Assembly: GCA_028705775.1 (NCBI GenBank)
Contig: JAQWCW010000019.1
Location: 1-60,666, forward strand
DNA from: Eubacteriales bacterium
GTDB taxonomy: Bacteria > Bacillota > Clostridia > Christensenellales > Aristaeellaceae
Direction: 5' to 3'
DNA length: 60,666 nucleotides
Shown: piece by piece, positions 24,668 to 32,670 of the stretch
Layout: every line of letters begins with the position of its first letter
How positions within the stretch are numbered: position 1 is the stretch's first letter
Notes under the pieces: generated by a model
Seen by the model: the letters and a program-made list of their open reading frames with translations, nothing else
Databases searched by the model: none
Told to the model about the DNA's origin: nothing
Translations under genes and position numbers: made by a program

Positions 24668-25808
24668 ATTTACCGTAAAGGAGCTTGATTCCTTTTCTGT
24701 TGCGCTTCTTTTCCTCGCGGGTGACCGACTTTCGGCAGCTCGCATAGTCCTGATACGCGCCCTTAATCTTCAAAAGAACGGAATGCCTGTACGTGCGAAG
24801 CTTCTCCCTCTCGCTCATTCCGGAATAATCGGAGAAGGTTTTAAGCAGCTCGCGCGGCGGATTCATGCTGCTGAAAAAGCCGTGCGGGGACAGCAGACCT
24901 TTAAGCGACTGCATTGCTTTTCGATAAAGGGTAAGGCTTTCGCTTTCAAAAACGTTGTCGGCAAGAAAGCCGAGTATCTCCTCCTGCCGCGCGGTATACT
25001 TATTTCCCGAAATCCATGCGTCGGATATTTCGCAAAGGTGCTTCTGCATATAGTAGATTCCCGCTTTGCGAGAATTTCTATCAAATCCGTCCGCATATAC
25101 GCGCCATTTTCCCGCGCGCCTCAGCGCCGCTATATCGCAAAGGAAGCGCAGTTTGAAGGAATAGCACATGATATGCTTATCCATATGAAGGTAAAACAGC
25201 ATTTGCTCGTCAAGCGCCGTCATTTTATATTCGCAGGTTTCTCCGAGCCTTAGCATTCTGCTCCACACGTCCGAAAAATACGGGAAGTACTTGCCGCGCG
25301 AGGAAAGCGGAGAGCGATGCAGCTCAAGCACGACATCGTTTTTCAGCATAACCAGATGCAAATCTATGTCATGAATAGCGGCAAAGCCCGCTTTTTCCGC
25401 CTGAAGGACAGCGGCGTCCCACGAATCCGGCTCAATCAGAATATCAACGTCGCAGGTATCGCGGAGCATAGGCGCAGGATAAAACTCCTTTATACCCCAG
25501 CCCTTCAGCATACAGTACTTTACCGAAGCGCCCTCGAACATCGCAAGAAGCTCTTTTATCAAAAAATGCTGCACCGCCTCAAGATACCGCGCCTCGTTAA
25601 GCGCGCGGGTAAGGCGTTCTCTGACCGACGCGTCTATATCCGCAATCGACGAAAGCGTCGAGCGGGCAATAAGCGGAAGAACGTCGTTCCTTTCCGCAAG
25701 GTCAATCAGCGCGTCCCAATCGAAGGCAGCGGCGCTTTGCCTGACCGGCTCGCTCAAGAGCGCTGCGCGGCTCAAATCCATCAGCGCAAGCTCGCTTTTG
25801 TTAATCAA
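24666..25808 (-). CDS. Nucleotidyltransferase-family protein (NTP_transf_5) of the peptide cluster
   Basis: 380 residues. The family motif is near residues 98-125: KYCMLKGWGIKEFYP, then LRDTCDVDILI, where the two Asp residues of the D-x-D pair would hold Mg2+ and nucleotide. Other conserved pieces are LHLVMLKND, LELHRSP and MLFYLHMDKH. Members of this family commonly sit in Firmicutes peptide-modification loci next to ABC exporters, PqqD domains and S26 peptidases, but their reaction there is not established; peptide nucleotidylation is one possibility. It is the last gene of the cluster, 27 bases after the ABC transporter. Confidence 0.85.
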   Translation of the reverse strand: MINKSELALMDLSRAALLSEPVRQSAAAFDWDALIDLAERNDVLPLIARSTLSSIADIDASVRERLTRALNEARYLEAVQHFLIKELLAMFEGASVKYCMLKGWGIKEFYPAPMLRDTCDVDILIEPDSWDAAVLQAEKAGFAAIHDIDLHLVMLKNDVVLELHRSPLSSRGKYFPYFSDVWSRMLRLGETCEYKMTALDEQMLFYLHMDKHIMCYSFKLRFLCDIAALRRAGKWRVYADGFDRNSRKAGIYYMQKHLCEISDAWISGNKYTARQEEILGFLADNVFESESLTLYRKAMQSLKGLLSPHGFFSSMNPPRELLKTFSDYSGMSEREKLRTYRHSVLLKIKGAYQDYASCRKSVTREEKKRNRKGIKLLYGK

Positions 25809-25835
25809 TATCTTCCCTCCAAGCCGTAAATCAGG

Positions 25836-27515
25836 TTAATCAGCCAGAATCCGGCAGCCGTCTATGCGCCACCTTTTTGTCGCGTAACTCTGCGCGGCGG
25901 CTCTGTGCGTTATGAACATTACGCTCTTATCATCAAGCGCGCTCAGATTCGACAGGACTCTCTCCTCCGTATCGGCGTCAAGCGCGGAGGTCGCCTCATC
26001 AAGAATAAGGATTGGAGCGTCGGTCAAAAGAGCGCGGGCGATTGCAAGGCGCTGCGCCTGACCCTGCGAAAGCCCCTGCCCTCTTTCGCCAATCGGGCTG
26101 TCAAGCCCAAGAGGAAGCTTTTGAACAAACTCCTCCGCGTCTGAAAGCCGCACCGCTTCCGCAATCTGCGCATCGGTTCTTTCGCCTGAAAAGAAGGTGA
26201 GATTTTCGCGAATCGTTCCGCTGAAAACCATGTGATTCTGCGGCACATATGCGAAAAGCCCGCGAGCCGATTCGTCAAGCGGAATACTCTTTCCGCCCTT
26301 AGTCCTGAAATATATGCTGCCGGATGACGGCTTGTAAACGCCCAGAATCAGCTTAAAAAGCGTGCTTTTGCCGATGCCCGAACGACCCGAAAGCAGAAGA
26401 AAATCGCCCTTTTGCATTTCAGCCGAGGCGTTTTCAAGCACCTTTGTATCCTTATAATTAAAGGAAACGGAGTCGATTACAATCGCGTCCAAATCGCGGT
26501 AAAGCGACTTGACCTCGCCCGCCGTCATGCGCTGCGACGATTCATCGGGAAGATTTGCGACTTCAAGCAGCCTTTCGCCGGCAGCTTCGGATTTATAGAG
26601 GGACGAAAGCACGTCCCCGATATTGGAAAACGGGCTTTGAATCTGCCCGACAAGCTGCAGAATCGCCGTCATTGTTCCGTATGTCATAGCGCCGCCGAGG
26701 ATAAGGAAGCTGCAGAACATCAGCGCCGCATAATAGCCGAGTTGAAAGAATGCGCTCACGCCCGTATGCAGAAACTGATTATAGCAAAACCACTTTTTCC
26801 ACACGCCGAAACGCGCGTCCTCAAGCGCTTCCGCTTTTTTGCCCGCCGTATCCTCCGCGCCGAAAACCTTCAGCATAAGCGAATTGGACAGCGATTCCTG
26901 ATAATAGGTATTGACCTGCTCGCTCGACTCAAGCAGGGAATGATAGCCGAGCTTTGCGCGCTTTTGCAGCAGCCTTCCGACAAAGCTCAGAAGCGCCCCT
27001 ACCGCAATCAGGCAGAGCGGCAGAATGCTGTTCATTATGAAAAGCGCGCCTGCCGCGCTTATAAGCCCGACCAAATCGCCGATGAAATCCGGAACAACGC
27101 ATACGGGAAAGCTGACAAGCTCCGCCGCATCGTCCGTTATCCGCTCAAGCAGAACTGCGCTGTGGTACTCAGAAAGCTTGTCCTGCCGCTTTTTGAGCAG
27201 TTTTGAATAGATTTTTCCGCGAAGCGAGATTATGACCCTGCGCTCGGTTGCGGAGCCGAGATAGCTCAGAAAATAGCGCATTACAACCCTGATTAAAACC
27301 GCGCCGAGAAGCAGCAGCCCGAAAAGCAGAAGGCGAGCTTTATCGCTGTTTTGCGCAGAGTCAATCAAATCGCGCGTAAAAAGCGCGTACACAAGATAGA
27401 TTAAGTTTTCTGCCGCAAGCCCTGCGGTCAAAAGCGCAAGCCTTGAGCGAAATCCCTTTATGCTCTCAAGCATCAGCTTTTCGGCTTCGCCGCCGAGCCG
27501 CTTTATCGGGCGCAT
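25836..27515 (-). CDS. ABC transporter, fused permease and ATPase, of the peptide cluster
   Basis: 559 residues, a half-transporter with six predicted membrane helices in about 20-310 and an ATPase domain at about 335-555: Walker A SGRSGIGKST, Q-loop VPQNHMVF, signature LSQGQAQR, Walker B ILILDEATSA, and His in FITHRAA. There is no N-terminal C39 protease domain, so leader cleavage would need another enzyme; the S26 peptidase directly upstream fits. It probably exports the mature peptide as a homodimer. Its start overlaps the peptidase gene by 13 bases. Confidence 0.92.
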   Translation of the reverse strand: MRPIKRLGGEAEKLMLESIKGFRSRLALLTAGLAAENLIYLVYALFTRDLIDSAQNSDKARLLLFGLLLLGAVLIRVVMRYFLSYLGSATERRVIISLRGKIYSKLLKKRQDKLSEYHSAVLLERITDDAAELVSFPVCVVPDFIGDLVGLISAAGALFIMNSILPLCLIAVGALLSFVGRLLQKRAKLGYHSLLESSEQVNTYYQESLSNSLMLKVFGAEDTAGKKAEALEDARFGVWKKWFCYNQFLHTGVSAFFQLGYYAALMFCSFLILGGAMTYGTMTAILQLVGQIQSPFSNIGDVLSSLYKSEAAGERLLEVANLPDESSQRMTAGEVKSLYRDLDAIVIDSVSFNYKDTKVLENASAEMQKGDFLLLSGRSGIGKSTLFKLILGVYKPSSGSIYFRTKGGKSIPLDESARGLFAYVPQNHMVFSGTIRENLTFFSGERTDAQIAEAVRLSDAEEFVQKLPLGLDSPIGERGQGLSQGQAQRLAIARALLTDAPILILDEATSALDADTEERVLSNLSALDDKSVMFITHRAAAQSYATKRWRIDGCRILAD

Positions 27516-28000
27516 TTTTTCTCCCGCCTTCCGCGTATAAAAAGCTTAACCTTCCAACGAAGCCGCCATAAAAAAAGCCCAATCGTTCTGGGCAGAAGCG
27601 TGAAGCACCATAGCTGCGAATACGCTCTGTACAAAAAAGCCTGCGCCGAAACGAAGCGCTCCCCGCGATAAAATCCGGTAAGTACCGCAGCTGCGCGGCT
27701 TTCGGGCACGGGCGGGTCGCTTTTCAGCATTCCGTCGCCGCGAAAGACGATAACGCCGTTTTTATCGGACATGACCCTGTGCAGGATATACAGCCCGTCG
27801 TCGCGCTGATAAAGGGCAATGTCAAGGCGCTTGAGAGGCGTAAAGCAGCGCTCTAGCAGAACCGAATCCTTGCCCGGTCTGAGCAGCGGTATCATGCTGT
27901 TGCCGACGGGCGCGACTATAAGCCGTCCCTTGCTTTCAAGCTCCTTTATAAGCGCGGAGCTTATCGCGCTTTCCGCAGTATTTCTGTCTGCATTTTCCAT
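27503..28000 (-). CDS. S24/S26-type peptidase of the peptide cluster
   Basis: 165 residues. APVGNSMIPLLRPGKD near 30-45 contains the nucleophile Ser. LDIALYQRDDGLYILHRV supplies a His in ILHRV where signal peptidases of the S26B type use Ser-His rather than Ser-Lys. GVIVFRGDGM matches the next conserved box. One hydrophobic stretch near residues 130-150 may anchor it in the membrane. It could remove the leader of the small peptide encoded at 29077-29229. Its ATG overlaps the PqqD stop in TGATG. Confidence 0.85.
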   Translation of the reverse strand: MENADRNTAESAISSALIKELESKGRLIVAPVGNSMIPLLRPGKDSVLLERCFTPLKRLDIALYQRDDGLYILHRVMSDKNGVIVFRGDGMLKSDPPVPESRAAAVLTGFYRGERFVSAQAFLYRAYSQLWCFTLLPRTIGLFLWRLRWKVKLFIRGRREKKCAR

Positions 28001-28260
28001 CAGAGTATGGAAGCGGCTTTCAGCGTGCCGACAAATCTGTCAACGGAATCCGCCGCGCGAAACTCCGTGACCTCATACCTGTCCGTAAGCGCCTTTACAA
28101 GCTGCTCCTTGCTCGCCCCGATTCTGAGCATATCAAAAAGCATTGCGCCGGACTCGTTAAGGTTGATTACTCCGCGGAACTTTTTTGCCGCGCTGCCGAG
28201 AGCAACGGCGACATACGTTCCGGCGACGGAGCGAAGGGCGAAATCCGAGTCAATCTTCAT
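28000..28260 (-). CDS. PqqD-family peptide-recognition protein
   Basis: 86 residues, the full PqqD/RRE winged-helix: FALRSVAGTYVAVALG, INLNESGAMLFDMLRIGAS, LVKALTDRYEV and VDRFVGTLKAASIL. PqqD domains bind the leader of ribosomal peptide precursors and hand it to modifying enzymes. Its place directly after the kinase-like gene and before the peptidase supports that role. Confidence 0.9.
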   Translation of the reverse strand: MKIDSDFALRSVAGTYVAVALGSAAKKFRGVINLNESGAMLFDMLRIGASKEQLVKALTDRYEVTEFRAADSVDRFVGTLKAASIL

Positions 28261-28266
28261 ATAGCA

Positions 28267-28992
28267 TCACCTTCCAAAGCCCGTCTGTTGTTCTGACATT
28301 GCCGAGTACGCAAGCCTCGCTGCGTCCTCGGAGATATTGCACCTGAGCTTGAAAACAGGAACGCGGGAAAGCAAATCGTCCAGCATATCGGCAAACGAAG
28401 CAAAAGACTTCCTGCCGCGCGGGATTACGGACTGGCTCAAAAGAATATTGAGCGCGTCCGCCGCCTCAAGCCGCGTTATCGAGTTCTCCTTGGCTTTTTC
28501 GATAACGCAGATTGCCCGAAGCGGCGCTTTTACGTTCCGCTGCTCGTTTTCCTTGCCGTGCCACGGCGCGCCGCAGACGAAGAAGCCGCCGTTTTCGCGC
28601 ACGATAAGCGGCTTATCATCGTTGATAAACGTGACCTCGTCATAGCCGAACGCCTGCCGCCAGAGATTGGCGTGAGTTGACTTTCCGCTTCCGGAGGGCG
28701 CGGTAAACATATAGCCAAAGCCCTTATACATGACCGCGGCAGAATGCAGATACATTCCGTCGTTTTTCGCAAGCCAGCCGCTGAACTCAAGAGCGAAAAA
28801 ATAGTTTTCAATTTCCGTGCGGTACTCGTTTACAAAGCCGCGTGCCGCCCTGTCGAACTGCTTTTTACTCATAGTGAATTCACGTTCAGCCGACTTTTTG
28901 CCTGTATACGCGTAATCAGAAAGCGAATCCTTGATTTCGGAAAGCTCGCCCTTTATCTTAATCACATGACCCGCAATCAGATATTTGCTCAT
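28267..28992 (-). CDS. HPr-kinase-like ATPase of the peptide cluster
   Basis: 241 residues. The P-loop is TAPSGSGKSTHANLW near residues 93-107, preceded by LHSAAVMYKGFGYMF, and FINDDKP supplies the second acidic site, as in HPr kinase/phosphorylase relatives. Homologues in paeninodin-type lasso peptide loci phosphorylate a Ser of the precursor. The start is taken at ATG 28992 with AAGGTG 6 bases upstream. An alternative ATG at 29043 would add a Cys-rich head (NACTLCSERLCAKVLK), but it lies inside a strong hairpin. Peptide phosphorylation here is inference. Confidence 0.82.
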   Translation of the reverse strand: MSKYLIAGHVIKIKGELSEIKDSLSDYAYTGKKSAEREFTMSKKQFDRAARGFVNEYRTEIENYFFALEFSGWLAKNDGMYLHSAAVMYKGFGYMFTAPSGSGKSTHANLWRQAFGYDEVTFINDDKPLIVRENGGFFVCGAPWHGKENEQRNVKAPLRAICVIEKAKENSITRLEAADALNILLSQSVIPRGRKSFASFADMLDDLLSRVPVFKLRCNISEDAARLAYSAMSEQQTGFGR

Positions 28993-29025
28993 TTTCAGCA
29001 CCTTCGCGCATAAGCGCTCACTACA

Positions 29026-29055
29026 AAGGGTACAGGCATTCATGTCTGCACCCTT
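29026..29055 (-). promoter_or_regulatory. Intergenic hairpin after the small peptide gene
   Basis: Minus strand: AAGGGTGCAGACAT pairs with ATGCCTGTACCCTT (14 positions, two G-U pairs) over a minimal loop. It lies between the peptide stop and the kinase gene and is followed only by TTTGTAG, so it is more likely a partial attenuator or 3'-end stabiliser than a full terminator. Confidence 0.6.
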
Positions 29056-29076
29056 CGTTAAAATCACGGCAGGATG

Positions 29077-29229
29077 TTACTTATTCTTCTTACCCTTGTT
29101 CTTATTCTTGTTTTTATCGGTGGTATCCCTGCCGTTGCCCTTGTTCCAAGACTTGGCGTTATGGACTTCCTCCAGCATTACGACCTCAGCCTTAGGCTCC
29201 TCAAAAACTTTCTTTTCCTTATCAGACAT
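29077..29229 (-). CDS. Candidate ribosomal peptide precursor, 50 residues
   Basis: A 50-residue ORF with an excellent AGGGAGG site 8 bases before ATG 29229 and a strong promoter. It is the first gene of the cluster. The N-terminal half is acidic and amphipathic; the segment VFEEPKAEVVMLEEV (8-22) resembles the Y-x-K-P-x-L/V-type leaders of Firmicutes lasso and related peptides that PqqD domains bind. The last 25 residues begin with K-S-W-N and are very basic, with 9 Lys and 6 Asn in alternating K-N steps, one Trp (28), Ser27 and Thr36-37. No Cys is present, so thioether chemistry is excluded. I do not recognise the family. The kinase, PqqD, peptidase, exporter and nucleotidyltransferase genes follow. 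Confidence 0.72.
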   Translation of the reverse strand: MSDKEKKVFEEPKAEVVMLEEVHNAKSWNKGNGRDTTDKNKNKNKGKKNK

Positions 29230-29278
29230 ACAGGCTTACCTCCCTATTCTGTTTGAATGTGCTTTAAAGGATAAGCGT

Positions 29279-29307
29279 AATATACTATACATTTCCGCAA
29301 ATGTCAA
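29279..29307 (-). promoter_or_regulatory. Promoter of the peptide cluster
   Basis: Minus strand: -35 TTGACA at 29302-29307, 17-base spacer, -10 TATATT at 29279-29284. It lies 14 bases downstream of the polyphosphate kinase stop. Confidence 0.85.
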
Positions 29308-29314
29308 TGTATAG
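29285..29314. repeat. Perfect 9-bp inverted repeat overlapping the peptide-cluster promoter
   Basis: CTATACATT (29285-29293) and AATGTATAG (29306-29314) are perfect inverted copies 12 bases apart. They fill the spacer next to the -10 box and overlap the -35 box. This is the geometry of a repressor operator. No regulator gene is in the cluster. Confidence 0.65.
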
Positions 29315-29320
29315 ATTGAT

Positions 29321-31408
29321 TTATTGTTCCTCAGCGGCGCGGCTTGCCATTGCCGCAAGATACTCCTGACTGTTGAACTTTTCCTCGCCCTCAGCAATCC
29401 TGACGCGCTCGTAATGACCGTCCTCAAACATTGTCCACGCCTTTGCGTTATCCCTGAATTGCAGGCGGAGGATTGAAAGCACCTTATCGCGCACATCCGC
29501 GTCAAGCACGGGGAACATAAGCTCCACGCGCCTGTCAAGGTTTCTGTTCATCCAGTCCGCCGAGGAAAGATAAAGCTGCGAATCGCCGTTGTTTTCAAAA
29601 TAGAAGATTCTTGCGTGCTCAAGGAAGCGCCCGACGATTGAACGAACCTCGATGTTTTCGCTCAAATCCGGCACATGGGGGCGCAGGCAGCATATTCCGC
29701 GAACCATGAGCCTGATTTTGACCCCCGCGCGGCTTGCCTCATAGAGAGCGGCGATAACCTCCTCGTCAACCAGCGAGTTCATTTTTGCGTCAATCGCCGC
29801 CTTGAGCCCGCGCCTTGCGTTCTCGGTTTCCCTGCGGATGCAGCGCAGAACGCCGTCGCGCAATTGGTGCGGAGCGTAAATAAGGCGCTTCATTTCCGGA
29901 GTATCGCAGTAGCCGGTAAGCATATTGAAGAAATTGCCGCCGTCCTCGCAAAGGTCATGATTTACGCTCAGAATGCCCATATCCGTGTAAACCTTGGCGG
30001 TAACATCGTTGTAATTACCCGTAGCCAGATGAATATAGCGGCAGATATTCCCGCCCTCGCGCCTGACGACAAGAGTTATCTTGCTGTGCGTTTTAAGCCC
30101 GACAAGCCCGTAAACGACATGGCAGCCCGCCTGTTCAAGGCATTTGCCCCATTGGATGTTGTTCTCCTCGTCAAAGCGCGCCTTGATTTCAAGCAGCACC
30201 GTTACCTGCTTGCCCGCCTCTGCCGCCTGCGCAAGCGCCGCGACTATAGGCGAATGACCGCTTACGCGATACAGCGTCTGCTTTATAGCCAGAACGTCGG
30301 GGTCGGACGCCGCCTGCTGAACAAAGCGCACGATTGGGTCAAAGCTCTCGTAGGGATGATAGAAGAAAATATCCTTTTTCTTTATGGCGTCGAAAATATC
30401 CTCGCCGTTTTCAAGCTCTTTAGGAAGCGCGGCGGTAAAAGGAGCGTAGCGCATTTCATCATAGCCTTCAATCGAATAAAGGCGCTTCATGAAAAAGTCC
30501 AGATTGAGCGCGCCGTCAATGAAATAAACCTCGTCCTCCGTTACCTCAAGCGCCTTTTCAAGGATTTTCAAAATCCTCTCGTCATAGCGCGAGGGAACCT
30601 CAAGGCGGATTACAGCGCCCCACTTGCGCTTGCGCAGGCTTTTTTCGATTTCCTTGAGAAGGTCGGCGGCTTCCTCCTCCTCGATAGTCAAATCCGCGTT
30701 GCGCGTTATCCTGTACTCCTGATGGCTCAGAATTCTTCTGCCCGCGAAAAGGCGGTAGAGATAGCGGGAGATGACCTCCTCAAGCATCATGAAGGTATGA
30801 ACGCCCGCCTGCTCGGACGGTACTTCAACCGTTCTTGGGAGCATTGCGGGAATCTGGACTGTGGCGAAATCAATCTCGCCCTCCTCCTTGCCCTCAAGCA
30901 GAACCGCAATATTGAGCGATTTATTGAGCAGCAGCGGGAAATGGCGCGAGCCGTCAACCGCCATAGGCGTAAGCACGGGATAGATTTGGCTCTCAAAAAG
31001 GTCGTCAAGATAGGCGCTCTGGCGCTGTGTTACTTCTTCCTTGCGGATAAAGTAAATGCCGCACTGCCTTAGCTCCGGTATAATCTGCTCGTTGCAGATT
31101 GCATAGGATTTATCAATCTGCTCGCGAATTTTCGTTGTCAGAAGCTCAAGCTGCTTGCGCGGGCGAAGCCCCGACGGGTCTACTCCCTTATAGCCTGCAT
31201 TGACTTGGTCCCGCAGCGACGCAACGCGAACCATGAAAAATTCATCAAGGTTCGTCGATACTATCGAAAGGAATTTCATCCTCTCAAAAAGCGGATTGTC
31301 GGGGTTTGCAGCCTCGTCCTGAACCCTGCTGTTGAAATCAAGCCAGCTAAGCTCTCTGTTGATATAGTGATATGGTTTTTCAAAGAAAATGGTTTCTTTG
31401 TTCTTCAT
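29321..31408 (-). CDS. ppk1: Polyphosphate kinase 1
   Basis: 695 residues, the usual size. It makes long-chain polyphosphate from ATP reversibly. N-domain INRELSWLDFN and STNLDEFFMVR near the start, and head-domain HFPLLLNKSLN, are characteristic. The phosphorylated His is in GLKTHSKITLVVRR, and the second conserved His is in VGRFLEHARIFYF. ATG 31408 has AAGGTGG 8 bases upstream; the longer frame from 31504 starts upstream of the likely promoter (extended -10 TGCTATACT at 31471-31479 region). No terminator separates it from the peptide-cluster promoter, so read-through is possible. Confidence 0.95.
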   Translation of the reverse strand: MKNKETIFFEKPYHYINRELSWLDFNSRVQDEAANPDNPLFERMKFLSIVSTNLDEFFMVRVASLRDQVNAGYKGVDPSGLRPRKQLELLTTKIREQIDKSYAICNEQIIPELRQCGIYFIRKEEVTQRQSAYLDDLFESQIYPVLTPMAVDGSRHFPLLLNKSLNIAVLLEGKEEGEIDFATVQIPAMLPRTVEVPSEQAGVHTFMMLEEVISRYLYRLFAGRRILSHQEYRITRNADLTIEEEEAADLLKEIEKSLRKRKWGAVIRLEVPSRYDERILKILEKALEVTEDEVYFIDGALNLDFFMKRLYSIEGYDEMRYAPFTAALPKELENGEDIFDAIKKKDIFFYHPYESFDPIVRFVQQAASDPDVLAIKQTLYRVSGHSPIVAALAQAAEAGKQVTVLLEIKARFDEENNIQWGKCLEQAGCHVVYGLVGLKTHSKITLVVRREGGNICRYIHLATGNYNDVTAKVYTDMGILSVNHDLCEDGGNFFNMLTGYCDTPEMKRLIYAPHQLRDGVLRCIRRETENARRGLKAAIDAKMNSLVDEEVIAALYEASRAGVKIRLMVRGICCLRPHVPDLSENIEVRSIVGRFLEHARIFYFENNGDSQLYLSSADWMNRNLDRRVELMFPVLDADVRDKVLSILRLQFRDNAKAWTMFEDGHYERVRIAEGEEKFNSQEYLAAMASRAAEEQ

Positions 31409-31572
31409 CGTGTATACCACCTTACCGAATACGTCGCAATGATGCCAAAGCGGCGTTGATTTATGAAATGAGTATAGCATACTTTTGACGTTTTGAGAAC
31501 TCACGCACGCATATCAAGCACAAATTTTACATTTTACCGCAAAGCTTACGCTTTAATTATCAATGCGCTGAT

Positions 31573-31580
31573 GGTATACT
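31573..31580 (+). promoter_or_regulatory. Probable promoter of the two glycosyltransferase genes
   Basis: Extended -10 TGGTATACT ends at 31580, with no clear -35. AGGAGG at 31595-31600 precedes ATG 31606. Confidence 0.45.
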
Positions 31581-31605
31581 GTAAAAAAGCGTTCAGGAGG
31601 ATAGC

Positions 31606-32670
31606 ATGGACAGACCGTTTTTCTCGATAATATATCCGGCGTTCAATGCGGGTAAAACGCTGAAAAGCGCAGTTATATCCATGCTCAGCAGCTATCGCTG
31701 CTCTTTGGAGGTAATAATTGTTGACGACGGCTCAACCGACGAAACCGCGCAGGCTGCCGAGGAGCTTATAAAGCTTTTCCCGACGGTTTCGCTGTGCAGG
31801 CATGGCGAGAACAGGGGGCTTCCCGCCGCGCGCAACACGGGGCTTTCGCGCGCCTGCGGCGAGTATGTGCTTTTTCCCGATTCGGACGACAACGTAAAAG
31901 CAGGCTGTCTTGCGGAAATACAAAGGGCGCTTTCAGAAAAGCCCGATATGTTGATTTTCGGCTTGACGGAGGAGTATTACAAGGGCGAGAAAAAGACGCA
32001 CACCAATACGATTCTCCCGCCCGACGCTGCGTCTAAAAGCAAAGACGAAACGCTCCGCCTGCTGATGCCGCTTGAAGAAAACCTGCTTCTCGGCTACGCG
32101 TGGAACAAGGCGTACAGGCTCGATTTCATCAAGGCTAACGGGCTTCAGTTTGAAAACATAAGGCTTGTTGAGGACATACTTTTCAATCTTGCCGTGATAA
32201 GGGCGGGCGCAAGCGTCACCTGCCTGCCTCTGCCCCTATACAACTACGCGAAAAGGGAAAAAAGCATAACCGGAACGGATATGCCGGACTACTATCCTCT
32301 GCACAAAAGGCGCGCGGAGGAATTATGGAATACAGCTTTGGCGCTCGGCGGCGGAAACAGGGAGCTTTCCCGCGTCGCCTTGCGCTGGTCGCGATTTGTA
32401 CTATCCGCAGTTTCGCGCGAAAAAAGCGGAAAGCCGCGCAGAAAGCTTATAAAAGAAATTTTCGCTTCGCCGGAATACGGGCGCTACGCGCCGCTTTTAG
32501 TAAGCGTTGACGGAAACCGCGCGGAAAGAACGCTTACGCGGATAATCAAAAGCAAAAACGAAACTGCGCTTTATATGCTTGCGGCTTTTACAAGCGCCGC
32601 AAAGCGCAATCAGAAACTGTTCACACGCCTCAAGCAGAAGCCGCAGGGCGAGAAAAGTGTGGTAAAATGA
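31606..32670 (+). CDS. Family 2 glycosyltransferase
   Basis: 354 residues. GT-A fold at the N-terminus: FSIIYPAFNAGKTL opening strand, IIVDDGSTDET nucleotide-binding site near 40-50, NRGLPAARNTGL, and the metal-binding D-x-D equivalent PDSDDN near 96. A C-terminal helical region of about 130 residues lacks membrane helices. Likely adds a sugar to a surface polymer or glycolipid; donor and acceptor unknown. Overlaps the next glycosyltransferase by 4 bases. Confidence 0.9.
   Translation: MDRPFFSIIYPAFNAGKTLKSAVISMLSSYRCSLEVIIVDDGSTDETAQAAEELIKLFPTVSLCRHGENRGLPAARNTGLSRACGEYVLFPDSDDNVKAGCLAEIQRALSEKPDMLIFGLTEEYYKGEKKTHTNTILPPDAASKSKDETLRLLMPLEENLLLGYAWNKAYRLDFIKANGLQFENIRLVEDILFNLAVIRAGASVTCLPLPLYNYAKREKSITGTDMPDYYPLHKRRAEELWNTALALGGGNRELSRVALRWSRFVLSAVSREKSGKPRRKLIKEIFASPEYGRYAPLLVSVDGNRAERTLTRIIKSKNETALYMLAAFTSAAKRNQKLFTRLKQKPQGEKSVVK

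Noticed and set aside
29043-29067. Longer start for the HPr-kinase-like gene with a Cys-rich head
   Set aside because: The start codon at 29043 lies inside a strong hairpin, while ATG 28992 has its own binding site; kept only as an alternative.
24666-29229. Standard lasso peptide cluster
   Set aside because: No lasso cyclase or B2 protease gene is present, although leader, kinase and exporter resemble parts of such loci.
29675-31072. Plus-strand frame of 465 codons
   Set aside because: Antisense to polyphosphate kinase, with no recognisable motif.
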